Shown here: positions 21,070 through 33,887 of the stretch, piece after piece
Numbering within the stretch: the first letter of the stretch is position 1
Layout: every line of letters starts with the position of its first letter
Source of the DNA: Prosopocoilus inquinatus
Lineage: Eukaryota; Arthropoda; Insecta; Coleoptera; Lucanidae
Direction: 5' to 3'
Assembly (NCBI GenBank): GCA_036172665.1
Contig: CM069870.1
Location: forward strand, 62,000,212 to 62,064,211
Length of the DNA: 64,000 nt
Notes under the pieces: generated by a model
Told to the model about the DNA's origin: nothing
Database searches by the model: none
The model's input: the letters and a program-made list of their open reading frames with translations, nothing else
Made by a program: the position numbers and the translations under genes

Positions 21070-21345
21070 AGAGGCATTTTTTTGTGACATGTGATGTCCG
21101 GGGTCTTAAGTCATCGACTTGGCGAAACCTCAAGAGCGTAAGCCTGTGTAAAGTATTCCATGGCTTTGTTACTTTCAAACCTCCACGCCACTGAAGGGAA
21201 AGCCGTGTTAATTTCTCTCTCTCCTCAAGCGCTGAAGGGTACCTCAAGTGAATATCCACCACCGCCGAGAATTAACTCGATTATGATTCGTAACCACGAC
21301 CTTGCGTTCAAAAAGCCGATCCTCTAACCACTACATGAACCGTTC
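21070..21345 (-). mobile_element. tRNA-derived SINE candidate
   Basis: Reading the minus strand from 21345, a pol III A-box-like tagtggttagagg (21321-21334) is followed about 30 bases later by a B-box-like ggttacgaatc (21285-21295), the internal promoter layout of a tRNA head. An unrelated body of about 200 bp follows. The tRNA part is diverged and no target duplication was fixed. Confidence 0.5.
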
Positions 21346-22630
21346 AAATACGAGATAAAATAATTGAAAAATAAGAATGTAAGCATAAAGAAAGAAAAAT
21401 GGAAATGAAAAGGCAGATAAATGAGTGGAAAAAACCGCAAGAAACTAAGAAAACAAGAAATAATTTGTTGTTGTTAAATTAGCACTAAATATTATAACTG
21501 TACGGGCAGTTGCTATTTAATTAAAAAATTAATCAACCTGGGATGAAATTCTGTAACTAATATCAATCAATAAATCAGTAATGATATTAGCTATAAAGTT
21601 CCACAGAATATGCATACATAAGCAATAGGTTTCAAGAGAGCGATTCAAAAATAATTTAAAGTACGCTTTGATACAGTTTCAAAGTTGGCGGCGCTGATGT
21701 GAGATCAGAATAGTTAGTTGCTTTCCATTTGGAAGTGTAATATCCGTCTTGGAGCTCGGGGCTTTTGGGAGTTTCTCTGAATACCTTAGTTCGCAAATGG
21801 AACCGTATGTTTTACTTTCGCATACACAACTTCAAAGGTCAACAAAATTGCCATTGAAGCTTCACGCCACTGGCCATAATGTGATCCTCGTGAGGAAAGG
21901 GGTAGGAACAGAGTGCGTTGTGCTACAGAGAAGTCCAGAGATCCTCAGGGACACAAATGGAAGGCAACTAAATTCTTTTCTTGAGCTATGTTGAACTTGC
22001 AGTCAAAAAAAGAGTTGCCATTAACTACGCCTGCAGGTTCAAGCAAATTTATCGCATACTCATTCCAAATCGGATGCAGGTGTTTTTCAATCACAAAAGT
22101 TCAAGCGAACTGACCCCAACCCCACGTAAGCAAATTATTGCAATAAAGTGAAGAATGTTTCCCGAAAATGACGCCAACGCGCCGTTTGAAATACTAATTT
22201 GTCATTTGTCTCTCGTAGCAACGTTCTGTTGCTATTTATTTTTGAATTTGCCGGCAATTTTCTCTACCAAAATGATTTCCGGTAGTCACTGTGATACTCA
22301 TTCTACAAAGCGATGCGACAGAGAACACATATGTTTCGTTAATATTGGCCGTCTGGGTAAGTTAGTGTTGCGACAGTTTGATTGCGAGTCTTTTGACGTA
22401 TATTTTTCAAACATCCCATGCCAACGGTTTGTGGGATTCGAGTAATCTGAAATATGTGGACGGCCGTTAAGCGCAAACACGTTGCTACATTTTCCTTGTT
22501 TCCTGTTGGCAATAGATCCGTTTTTCATTGCGGGGCCTATATTCAAGTGCATTGGTAGTAGTTGAGAAGTACGGCGTCTACGTTCTCGTCTTCAAAATTC
22601 CACCGAAATTGCCACCGAGTTATTTTACGG
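21346..22630. other. Intergenic DNA, nothing recognised
   Basis: Short open frames (for example 21749-21994 and 22155-22445) lack recognisable domains or splice context. Confidence 0.45.
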
Positions 22631-23092
22631 CAGCGTTTCCCAAACTGTGGGGCGCGCCCCCCTAGGTGGTGCGTAAGTCCTTCAAAGGGGCCGCAGCAGA
22701 GTAAAACTAAAAACAACCGTACACGCAAACTGCAACTAATATATCATATTATTTTATGCAAGAGGTTGTATATACATTAATTGCCATAAGTTGGAACCGA
22801 ACTTGTATTTTTGATTAAAACTAAGGATATTCTAATTTCTAGAATTACAACTGACGTTTTGTTTGACAGTGACAACCAAAATTTACTGCACACGACTGTA
22901 CATATGCTGTATATCTATGACGACTATGAAATGGATTGATGAAATATTAAATAAATAAGCATTTAACAATTATTTAGCATCAGTGCTAAAGTTCAAGTTC
23001 GAGTATCGATGGCGAGAAGGGCGGGGGGGGGGGCATGAATCATAACACCGCTCAAAAGGGGGTCGCGAAACCTAAAAGTATGGGAAACCCTG
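22631..23092. mobile_element. hAT-type MITE, copy 2, perfect 8-bp TSD
   Basis: The 462-bp element begins CAGCGTTTCCCAAACTGTGG and ends with the inverse of CAGGGTTTCCCATACTTTTA. The 8-bp ttttacgg flanks it at 22623-22630 and 23093-23100. It is the same family as 8140-8779, including the poly-G run before catgaatcataaca. Confidence 0.9.
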
Positions 23093-23298
23093 TTTTACGG
23101 CATTCGCCGAAGTCAGTAGTCAAATTCCTGAGAGAGAAGTTAACCCTTTAGGTCATTGCTTGACCGTGAGCGTCGTTGGCAGAGAACGCTAACTTCAGAC
23201 AACGAGGACTGCTTACGCCACCTAACTACAGAATGCTGAAGCGAACGACGTAATCGGCTGTTATGTAACGCACTCTTGCATCATATTTTACATTCTTA

Positions 23299-24881
23299 GG
23301 CCTTTCGATTAATGCGCAAAAGTTCCAGCTCAATTTAGTGCATTAAATTAAATTATTTATGAATAGCTTAAACGACATCCTGCGATCGCTTTGAATTGAA
23401 GCCAGTTTGCTACATAATAAGTCATCCTATGCTGAAAAAGCTGTACAGAGGCTGCAATCAAAAGCGATTTGCAACAATTTTTTTCTAAATTATTTATGTC
23501 GACGTTTGTGTCAAGTTCTCGCTGATTAAAGTGTGACTTAAGGTCAAATTATTCGATTAATCCTGATCTGATCCTTCAACCAATACACCTAGCCGAGTCG
23601 ACAAACGAAATCGTCAGCACCGAGTTGAATAAGATGGCCAAGTCTTTTTTTCTCTATAAGCATTCGCAACAATTTGCTAAAATGGTTGTTTGCACAGAAA
23701 TATACTGAAATTTTTTTAAGTGTTTTAGTTGCTGAGATAAACATTTTTTAAAACCGCTAGCACATTTTAGGCCTGCGGTCGATTTATTGTTCACTAAATA
23801 TATTTTGTCTATGGTGAATGAAAGAAATGGATAGTACGATAACCCGCTCCTTTGTTGGGCACAGCGTGAAATACTCTACATATTCAGAAAGAAAAAGTAC
23901 TTCGGAAAGGCTTCCAGAAAATAGTGCGGGGTGATTTCTTGAGGATTCCGACTCAATAAATCGTACATCTCAGTGTAACTAGGGAAAATATCAGGGGGAT
24001 TCTAAAAATGTTTGATTTACAAACTCATTTATGAATCTCTTCGGGCACTCTGATTTTACTTTTCTGGAGCCTCTTCGGGATTTGGGAAGATCTTGAAAAC
24101 CTTTGAAGGTGACCGCGAGCAGATTCGCCACGGAATCTCTCTAACCTTCCTTTGGAGTTTCTCTCTTGCCTCCCTAGAGTCTGTTTCATCTCATCTGCAG
24201 CTATTGTTAAAGAGTTGGAGGTGAAGAGGTTTTTCGCCCCAGAATCTCTCCAACATTTCATGTTGAAGCACTTGCGTTTCTCAGAATCGTGGTCAAGCCT
24301 TTTAGACTGTTGCCAAAGAGTTTGAGGGAGGTTTTGAGAAAATCGAAGATTTCGGTCGACATTTGGGAACATTTTGGGGAAGTCTAAGGAAGATGGAGTC
24401 TCTCTGAGATTTCCAGAAATTTGTTGCTGAAACATTCCCAAACTTTTTTTGCTGAAACCCAGACGCAGCTTCCACGGTGCATCCTGACATTCCCATCCCT
24501 CTCCAGGATCTTTTCAGATGTCCCACTCAAGAGTTTCTTAGAGCCTTGCTTATGACCAGATTGCGGAAGTTTAGGCATTTGCCTTTTCTATTTGTTAGAC
24601 ACTACTGTAATAGGATCTGATTAGAAACGTGTTTCATGTAGTTACTATTTAAATGGTAAAGTTTTATAATGCCTATTTTTCAGAAACGCCTGTTTGAGAC
24701 AAAAATGCCTATAACGCGCCTTTTTTTTTAAATTATGATAATAAATTTTAACTTTGTAGAAAATTAAAAATGATTAACTGCTAAATCTAACCGTTATTAT
24801 ATAAAAAATGATGACTGCAATATTTTTTAAAATCTTGTGCATACTCATGTGAGAATTGCCATGTTTTTTTAGGATAGGCCT
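23299..24881 (+). repeat. 1.6-kb tandem duplication, unit 1
   Basis: The unit starts at ggcctttcgattaatgcgca and aligns with unit 2 (24882-26757) through to the aggatagg junction. It includes a deleted ribozyme-element copy (23362-23486) and a long region of mixed codon-like sequence without any recognisable protein. The open frames on the minus strand at 24025-24578 recur in unit 2 with changes and are not believed. Confidence 0.88.
23362..23486 (-). mobile_element. Deleted derivative of ribozyme element 2, with 12-bp TSD
   Basis: aaattatttatg flanks it at 23350-23361 and 23487-23498. On the minus strand it starts agaaaaaaattgttgcaaat and ends gatgtcgtttaagc, matching both ends of the element at 15818-16499. 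Remnants of the ribozyme 3' half (cctctgtacagctttttcag) persist, but the core is deleted. Confidence 0.7.
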
Positions 24882-24939
24882 TTCGATTAATGCGCAAAAG
24901 TTCCGACACAATTTAGTGCAGTAAATTAAATTATTTATG

Positions 24940-25064
24940 AAAAGCTTAAACGACATCCTGCGATCGCTTTGAATTGAAGCCAGTTTACTACATAATAAGT
25001 CATCCCATGCTGAAACACCTGTACAGAGGCTGCAATCAAAAGCGATTTGCAACAATTTTTTTCT
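24940..25064 (-). mobile_element. Deleted derivative of ribozyme element 2 (duplicated copy)
   Basis: This is the unit-2 counterpart of 23362-23486, with the same 12-bp flanks at 24928-24939 and 25065-25076. It was present before the tandem duplication. Confidence 0.7.
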
Positions 25065-26206
25065 AAATTATTTATGTTGACGTTTGTGTCAAGTTTTCGC
25101 CGATTGAAGTGTTTACCAATTTGTGACTTAAGGTCAAATTGTTCGATCAATCCTCATCTGATCCTTCAACCAATACAACTAGCCGAGTCGACAAACGAAA
25201 TCGTCAGCACCGAGCTGAATAAGATGGCCAAGTTTTTTTTTTATGAATATGCATTCGCAACAATTTGCTAAAATGGTTTGCACAGAAATATACTGAAACT
25301 TTTTTAAGTGTTTTAGTTGCTGAGATAAACATTTTTTAAAACCGCTAGCGCATTTTAGACCTGCGGTCGATTTATTGTTCACTAAATATATTTTGTCTAT
25401 GGTGAATGAACGAAATGGATAGTACGATAACCCGCTCCTTTGTTGGGCACAGCGTGAAATACTCTACATATTCAGAAAGAAAAAGTACTTCGGAAAGGCT
25501 TCCAGAAAATAGTGCGGGGTGATTTCTTGAGGATTTCGACTCAATAAATCGTACATCTTAGTGTAACTAGCGAACACGTCAGTGGCGCTTCGAAAAAAAT
25601 CTGATGTAGAAACTCATTTACTCTCCGGCACTCTGAATGTACTTTTCTGGAGCCTCTTCAGGATTTGGGAAGATCTTGAAAACGTTTGAAGGGGACCACG
25701 AGTAGATTCGCCGCGGAATCCCTCTTCGAGCTTATTCTTTGGAGTTTCTCTCTTGCCTCCCTAGAATCTGTTTCATCTCATCTGCAGCTCTTGTTAAAGA
25801 GTTTGAGGTGAAGAGGTTATTCCTCCCAGAATCTCTCTATCATTTCATATTGAAGCACATGCGTTTCTCAGAATCCTGATCAAGCCTTCTAGACTGTTGC
25901 CAAAGAGTTTGAGGGAGGTTTTGAGAAAATCGAAGATTTCAACCGACATTTGGGAAAATTTTGGAGAAGTTTAAGAAAGACGGAGTCTCTCTCAGATTTC
26001 CAGAAATTTGTTGCTGAAACATTCCCAAACTTTTTTTGCTGAAACATAGTCGCAGCTTCCACAGCGCTTGCTGACATTCCCATGCCTCTCCAGGAGCTTT
26101 CCAAATGTCCCACTCAAGAGTTTCTTAGAGCCTTGCTTATGACCAGACTGCGGAAGTTTAGGCATTTGCCTTTTCTATTTTTTAGACACTACTTTTATAG
26201 GACCTG

Positions 26207-26506
26207 CACTGATAAAAATCTGGAGTTAATTCTAACACTTTTGGACGCCAGGGAACACCTTTTTGTTGTTCCCTCGCGTCCATCCGTTTGTGGAGTTAAA
26301 ACAAACGAAGTTGGCATGTTCACCATGTAAAAGTAAGAGTAGAGCTTATCGTTGTTGGAGTAAACACTCACTTTGAGACACAATTCAGTCGGAAAAAGAC
26401 AACGCCAAATTAGATAAGTATTTTTTACTTTTCAGGCAAAACTTTATTCAAATTTAACGCCGATTAGGCAGATTACAATTAATCCCAAAAATTTTTATGT
26501 GTGTGA
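26207..26506. mobile_element. 300-bp insertion unique to unit 2
   Basis: Comparison with unit 1 shows uninterrupted sequence there (ggatctgattag around 24615). The insert begins CACTGATAAAAATC and ends, reversed, CACACATAAAAATT, suggesting a small DNA transposon with about 15-bp inverted ends. No superfamily is assigned; CACTG ends hint at a CACTA or Chapaev-like origin. Confidence 0.55.
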
Positions 26507-26757
26507 TTCGAAATACGTTTCATGTAGTTACTATTTAAATGGTAAAGTTTTATAAAGCCTAATTGTTCAGAAACGCTTATTTGAGACAAAAATGCCTATA
26601 ACGCGCCTTTTTTCTAAAAATTCTCAAAATAAATTTTTAATTTGTAGAAAATTAAAAATAATTAATGGCTAAATCTAACCGTTATTATATAAAATGACTG
26701 CAATATTTTTTAGAATCTTGTGCGTACTCATGTGAGAATTGCCATGTTTTTTTTAGG

Positions 26758-27476
26758 ATAGGTGTTTTAGGCCTTTTGCTAGGGGATGATTCAGTGTCCG
26801 AATTGTAGCCAAATAGCTCGACAAATTTCCTCTTAAGCCATTCAGAGGTTGTCACGTCGTAGTTTCCAAAGTTAGAAAGTCTGTGTTCTCCAACTCAAGT
26901 GCAAGTTCTATAAATCAAAATTAAACTTCACAAACATTTTCTATTCTGTTTTTCAGGAATATGTTTCTAGACATAAATAAAATGTTGGAAAAATTAATAT
27001 GTTTACTAAAATCATAAATCAGTCCCGTAAACCGGAAATGTTTTTAATAAAACCGTACGTGTTCTTTTATTTAATAATTAAATAATAACACAGCAATGCG
27101 CATACATCGGTTTATCTTGCCTTTTTTATATTCAACTGAAGTTTTTCTTTTGGGCATCGTAAATCATATAAGGTGCTTTCTTTCGCTCACAAAATCGTGA
27201 TCCAAACGTATTTTGATTCAAAAACAGGCATTCGTTTCTTTGAATCTCTCTATTTTTAAAACTTGTTTGGATTGAATTATGGTTATTTACAAATGAACTG
27301 TCAATCAAAAATTCAAGTCAGGTGTTTTGTTCCAACAACTACGAAATTCAGATCCAAACTACTCGAAACACGATTCCAACTTTTAAGCGAAAGAAAGCAC
27401 CAATATGAACTTCTTTACAAACCTACAATACTTAATGTTTTCAACTTATATTGTACATCATCTCAGCTTTTTTTAA
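26758..27476. other. Intergenic DNA up to the piggyBac insertion
   Basis: No gene was recognised. The interval closes with the TTAA target site at 27473-27476. Confidence 0.5.
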
Positions 27477-29948
27477 CCCTTAGTTGGTCGCATAGTTTAT
27501 TATAGCTTTGTTGATCGCATGGTGCATTTTCTGCGCCAACCAATTGTATAGCGAAAAATCAAACCAATCAACGTTTTTATTATCCTTGAATATTATTTAT
27601 TATTTATAAGGTTAATATTGTCACAACAGCAAACAAAACTCAGTGCAAACCTAAAAAGTTTTCTTTGGCGAGATATGAGCAAATAATTATATTATATGAA
27701 TAAAACAACGAAAATGATCTACATCTTAGAAACTAAGTCAATTATGAAAAGTATTAAATATTTCATATTTAATACTTAATAGGAACTATTCCGATTCAGT
27801 CTCCGATTGATTCGCATTGCAATCTACGCAGATATTCGTAGTAATTACATGCTCTTTGCAAGATGGTTTGCCACACTTTTCACAAAAAAATTGTAGTCGA
27901 TCTATTCTTCTTTCTTCAACATTGAAAACATCTTCCCTTACTTGTCTCTACTCTTGAAGGTTGTATTTCTTCAGTCTGGTACTGTTTTAAAAATTCTTGT
28001 ATATCCCTAGGTTTTTTCAAAGCTGCTTTCTGTACCAGCAATATTCAAAATCTGAAAGAATATTACCATAGGCCACCGTTTTGTGCGCTTTTGCACAGAG
28101 TAATTAGCACATTTTTGGTCTATGGTGTCGACTCCTCCTTTGGTGGAGTTATAAAACAACACCATGTCCGGTTTCTGCGTCTTTTCATCCATTTCATCAC
28201 GGTCATGCATAGTTGAGAGCAAAATCACGGCCTTGTTTTTCTTACCAGAGTAGGACGCAAGTGTTGTTCCTTTGGTAAAAGCAAACACTGTACTAGGAAC
28301 CGGACGGTAATTTCGAGGAAGTAAATCTGCAGGTATTTCTTTTTTGTTTTTTTTTAAACGTCCCAACAAGGGTGATTTTCATCTCTAGGAGCTTTTGACT
28401 TAGAGAATAACTGGTATACCAATTATCCGTCGTCAAATTCCTATTTTTGTTTGGAAACGGCTCTATAGGACGAAGCACAATATCTGTAGGTGTGTTGGAT
28501 GCCTCATAAGGTCCTGGAGGTTGTCTTCCACAATAAACTTCCAAATTTGACACATAAAACATCTTCGAATCACATAATGCAAAAACTTTTATTCCATATT
28601 TGGCCGGTTTGTTAGGAATATATTGAATGAAAGAGCATCGGCCACGGAATGGTATGAGCATTTCGTCGATTGTCAGATATTCCCCAGGACAATAGTTATT
28701 TTTGCAATTGGATATAAATGAATCAAGAATTGGTCTGATAGCTGCAAGTTTAACTACTTGTTTTCTTTGGTCCCTTTCTAAATCGAAATCTTTTATAACT
28801 CATGCAAACGCGGTATATAATTATACCAGTCCCGTCTTTAGACCACAATTCTCTAATATCAGCGTGACTACTTTTCTTTACACCACTAAGACTTTTGATG
28901 TCTCTTGTGTGTCTCGTATTCGACTATAATTGTTTTGAACCGTTCTGATAAACAAATTTGTGTAATATGTAGTTTGTTCTAACATTGCTTCAGTAAAAAA
29001 TAATAAGAACGCACTAAGCTCATCAGAAACGCTATTGTGATCAATCAGAGGCCTTGGCAAAATTTTTACAATGTTTTTACAAGCTAGCTTCGCGAACTTA
29101 TTTGTTACAGGTTGTTTATACCAAGTGATATCAGCGCGACAATTGAACGTGGGCACTCCTGTTTATTTTTTCTTTTTTCAAGTTTTGGATTTGTGGAAGT
29201 TAACGGAAGGCACTCAGGAATAGACTGGGACTTTTTCTTTTCTTGTATGACCGACTGCAATTTACTGACTTCATTTGAGTGAATCAATTCTTCTGTACTT
29301 GCATCACCTTCTTGTTCAGATTGTGACTCATGAGCATTATTTTCTATTTGTTCTTCTGCATCTGTGTCACTTAGTTCTGAAAGATCAGCTGCTACACTAA
29401 ATTCGTCGTCGTCGCTCTCGTTGTCACTTCTTGCTATAGTGTTTGCAATTGCTTCTAATTCAGTTTGAGTAAGTTTCTTCGGATCTCGAATTTGGACTCT
29501 TGGCCTGAAAATATGTTTTGTATTAAACAAGACATAATCATATAAAAATTATTACGTACATGACGGCGTGGCGCAAAATGTGCGCCGTGTCTTCTTTCGT
29601 CACCAATACGTCACCAATACCAATATGCCTGGAAAAATCATTGATTTAATAATAAAAAAATCACTACAGAAGGAAAATTTATATATTCTGTTTATTGACT
29701 AAGAAAAAATATCTTACTGTCATTAAAAAAAAATACATACGTACCAGGTCGCGTGGCGTACTTTATGCACCAATCAATGAACTATGATGTTTTACTCGAA
29801 CCGTCTAACTAATACCTGTGCAAATAATCGGGCATCTAGAAGACACTAGGGTAGGAGGAAACTCCACTCCCCGGAATGCAGCCCCTCTTACTTCCACGAG
29901 TACAGTAATTTGAAAGCTAATGGCGCACTTTTTGCGTGCGACTAAGGG
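27477..29948 (-). mobile_element. Full-length piggyBac element, decayed
   Basis: TTAA flanks both ends (27473-27476 and 29949-29952). Terminal inverted repeats begin CCCTTAGT on both sides, and subterminal GC-rich words (gcgcactttttgcgtgcg; tggcgcaaaatgtgcgcc near 29573) recur, the usual arrangement for piggyBac transposase binding. The element contains one transposase gene on the minus strand, broken by frameshifts. Confidence 0.95.
27786..29530 (-). pseudogene. PiggyBac transposase, frameshifted
   Basis: The gene would catalyse TTAA-specific cut-and-paste. The order is: an acidic N-terminal region (29530-29105, including SDNESDDDEF), the start of the transposase domain (29156-28878, with RADITWYKQP), a damaged stretch (28877-28662), the catalytic region with TDNWYTS near 28425 (28661-28293), then ILLSTMHDRDE and YNSTKGGVDTIDQ (28369-28007). 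The C-terminal cysteine-rich domain (CEKCGKPSCKEH...ICVDC) ends at a TAG at 27786-27788. At least three frame changes separate these parts. The length and domain order match the family, so loss of function is by small indels. Confidence 0.93.
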
Positions 29949-29952
29949 TTAA

Positions 29953-32110
29953 AAGAAAGTATTGCAATTATATTCCTAAAGCTCTTTTTCAATGTTATTT
30001 TTGAGTTCAAGGATTATAAATTAGACAGTTTTCTTTACAGGTGATTTAGCAATGAGTGCTTGTGTCTTATTATATTCTATTATCGTTTTCGGATTTTAGA
30101 TTATAATAAATAATAAAACGTAACAAATAATAAAAGAAAGTCACATAAAAGCTTTTGTTTTAGATTTACCAAAGCTCAGTTTCAGCGATGTTTATTTCAG
30201 CTGTCAAGCATTTATTGTCTCTGTCATTCCTTGGACTCGCCTTCTTTATATCCTCTTAACCCGAGCCGAGTTTCCGGAGATTCTTTGCGTAGAAGAACTT
30301 CCGAAATATCGAACTGCAAAATCCACTTATTTATTTAGTTTCCCGAGCTACCTACCTGAAAATACCGAGCGATAAAAACCTTGCATGACTGACTTTTTTC
30401 GGAATTGCTTGGTTCACCGCCCAGGAAAACGACTCCTCTGACAAGTGGAGACCTTATAAATATGTCAGTTTACCGCATCGTCAATCACGTATATGATATA
30501 CCTATGAAACGAAGTGAAGCAGTGAAAAGTCCAGTTAATCCGGAATAAGTAACCGGTAAATTTCCGTTTCGCATTGAACAAATGAAACAAATCGGGGAGG
30601 TACCTTTTTAATTTCGCACGAACGAATTGGTCGAACAATGTAATGAAATGAAAGCGCAGCATCCGCAGTTACATTTTCTGAAATTTCAGGCGATGAAACA
30701 ATGACGCGAATAATTCCGACCTCGACCTCGACCTCGAATTTGGTTAACGGACTACTAAAGTATTACATTGAAAAGAAGTCACTCAAGGCGGTTTGGCAGA
30801 AATAATTAATCATCAAAGAGTTTAAAATATTGAAGATCGAACGATCGAGGTTCATTCAATAGAATATTATTTCTTGACTTTCAATTTTTAATTTACTTTT
30901 TTTTAAATATTATAATTACTGATTATGACTTCATTAATCATCGAGACAAGAAATGCTCTTGAATCTCTTAAATATATACACTTTCATTAAAACCCGAAAG
31001 TTATATTGATTCATTAAGGCTCTCTTTATGGAAGCGATTAATGGGACGATTAGTTTAACTCAGAGTTAGCATGTGATACACATTCAGTCGTAGCTACAGT
31101 AAACCGTCACAATCTAATCTTTAGTTAAACTAATTGGCTAATTAATTATTTTCAGAAACCGGGTCTAAGTATTATATTGCATTCTAAATTATTTTAGTTG
31201 TTTTTATGTTCAGAATAAGTTATACTACGTTGCCTAAATTCTTACAACCGTCAAGTTCTATATACCTATACAATCTCCTTTGATGCCGCGTGATCCAGGT
31301 TGCATATCAACAAGGCATAAAAATAGATTCTGAAGTTTTTCGTCGACTATCAAGAACACACAAAAACGATTTGCCACTCAACTTTTCCACCATGATATTC
31401 AATTCAGAGCATCAGGATTGCAAAAGTTTTCCACGTCCCACTGTGTAAGCAGAAAGATCCAGCTTCGAACGTCTCGTGAGGAATCATTTATGAACCCTCC
31501 TTGTATACGCAGGTTATCAACCGATAATATGACTTTGACGATGGCTAATCTTAAGATGCGATTTTCATGAACGGAAAAAGCTATCCCGACAGCCCATCTC
31601 GAAAGGAATCGAACGGGAAAACAAACGACTCTCGCGAAAACGCGAAGGGGAAAAGTTCGGAAACTGTTGTTTTATGGATGTAATGGGATCGAAGTCTTAC
31701 GACCGTGAAAATTGCGTTTTCAAACGTAATTACGCGTTTCGGAAGTGAAGACGGTGTGAGAAAGTAGAGTTGAGTTGGAAATTTCGGCAAACTATCGCCG
31801 CTTTTATTGCACCTTTTATTGCATCGTTTTTATTTAAATTAGCAACGGCGTTATGGCCTCGCGCGATCTTAAAAGCTACAGCCAATCTACTTCATTTGTA
31901 TGATAATTTTTTATCGATTTTTTATGCACGTTTTGCGTACCTAATGGATTCTCAGAACAACAAAAGTATAAAGTCTAATGGAACCCAACTTAGTTATGAT
32001 GGTGATGGTGATATACATTGAATTACCAGGAGCGTCGACCGTAATTTTAATTCCTTTAGTTTCGAAATTACATTGCATGTGTTCGAATTTTAAACTTTTT
32101 AATTCAATCA
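29953..32110. other. Intergenic DNA, nothing recognised
   Basis: About 2.1 kb lack a supported exon. Only a minor tandem of cctcga triplets at about 30719-30737 stands out. Confidence 0.5.
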
Positions 32111-32356
32111 GGGCTATTCTGTAACATTGATATGCATATCAATTGATATGGTCTTCGATACTTGAAGAGAATTTGACGATTTAATAACATTTCATGTCGA
32201 TTACCCACCGCAAATTGAAGAGAGATGCATATTAACTCGACATCATACTTGAAACGGATTGCAAGTTGTTACGAAACTCTTTACAAAATACCAACTTTGC
32301 AATGTCACTTGAAACATAGCAATATCAAGTCCGTATCAATGTTACAGAATAGACCC
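32111..32356. mobile_element. MITE family with GGGCTATTCTGTAACATTG ends, copy 2
   Basis: The ends gggctattctgtaacattga and tcaatgttacagaataga match copy 1 at 6548-6792, as do internal words such as attgaagagagatgcatatt. Confidence 0.75.
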
Positions 32357-33880
32357 CAATATAAACTTTCTGAACCGATAAGAGCTGAAAAAGAATTAGT
32401 TAGACTAAATAAAACACATTAAGATTAAGCTTCGCAAGTATTCAAAGGTAACATTCCTGGGACCGTGTGAATTCAAGCATGGGCGACCGCCAAATACGAC
32501 AGCAAACAAACGTTACAGTTTAGGCAATTCTACTTACTTCTCTGTAAGAATGTGTTTGGTTAGTTTTGATTGGTTTAAACAATTACCCACCAGATCGTAC
32601 CTGCCCTCGGTTACTGCACACGTGATTTTTCAAAACATAAATAAGCTCAATGTCGCATCGAAATTGAAAAAGTTAATTTGTAACAACCGCAGGGTTATTT
32701 CTCTAATAAATTGAGTCGTGGTCAGCCTGAACACTCACCCGACCCTTTCACCCCGATAACAAACAACGAAACCACCCCATTTTACAATTAACCCAACCTC
32801 TTCTTTTGACCAACGAGCCACCGCTGAAAGCGATTTTCTTGTTTGGTAGCAAGTTTGAGTTGATAAAGCCGAACATGCTCTCAGAAAAGTGTTTCTCTCG
32901 AGAAGTCGAAATAGGACCGTTATTTGCCTTCAAAATAGGGCCATTGTTTACATGAGGATTCTCAGGTTTTCCGCGCTCCTTGTCTCTTCCCTTGTATTAA
33001 TAAGGGGCGACATAAAAACAATTAACATTTGAATTAGCAGTTAGTTATTAAACTCCGAACTTCCAAGCTGTATTATCCGGCCTTCCCCCGGGACGCTTTC
33101 ACCACTCATACCACCTTCGGGTAGGTAGCACAGTGATGTTGCTTGAAGTTGTTTTCTTGAAGCATCCCAAGCGCGTCCAGTACCTTTTCGCGCGAAAATT
33201 GCACCGTCGCGTCAGTGCTTTCCTTCAAGCAAACAAAAAATGAAGCTTAAAGACTTGACTTGACTCGTATTTCATCCAATGCGCGAAACTACAGAAAAAC
33301 ATATTACTTTCCTCGCGAAAAGAAACTGTTGTTGCAATTCTCAACATGCAGCTTATCACCTACAAATCAATTGAAATTAGATGCTCTTTCTTTATACAAA
33401 CTGGAATTTTGAATTCTTATAAATTTAATGTTCAACCGTGCGACTGTAACTAGTTGCGTTATAATCCTGAAAAAAATCCTTTAATGTCATTGCTTGCGGC
33501 GAAATCCTGGTGAATACACCGAACCCAAGCATCCATACTCAAGAAGGATTTGATGAACAGTAAATTACATCCATTTGGTCCTTTTAAATGTCTGTCTCTG
33601 TCACCGTAGTGACCAAAGTTGCCTAACCTCCAGGTTGTAGGTGTTTCGTTTGGTATCTCTTCAACAAGTGAGTGTATTTCTCACGCGACGCGAATTCATT
33701 TCATCTCAAATATTTGTTTTAACTTATCTTAATGGCATGTGACTCAAAAGAATATTTTGGCTAAGGGATATCCATTTGTGCGCCCGTTGTTACCAATCAA
33801 TCTATCAAACTTTGATTTTTTTTCATCTAATCGCGTGTTTCTTTATTATTTAATAATTTAAAGTTTCAAAATTTTCCGCT
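32357..33880. other. Intergenic DNA, nothing recognised
   Basis: No gene or repeat boundary was seen over about 1.5 kb. Confidence 0.5.
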
Positions 33881-33887
33881 GTGGTAA

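Larger units (their letters stand above)
24882..26757 (+). repeat. 1.6-kb tandem duplication, unit 2, with an extra insertion
   Basis: Unit 2 is homologous to 23299-24881, in the same order and orientation. It is about 300 bp longer because of the insertion at about 26207-26506. Many small differences from unit 1 show the duplication is not new. Confidence 0.88.

Noticed and set aside
24025..26113. Similar minus-strand open frames in both units of a tandem duplication
   Set aside because: Shared because the DNA is duplicated; frames are not consistently maintained and show no domain.
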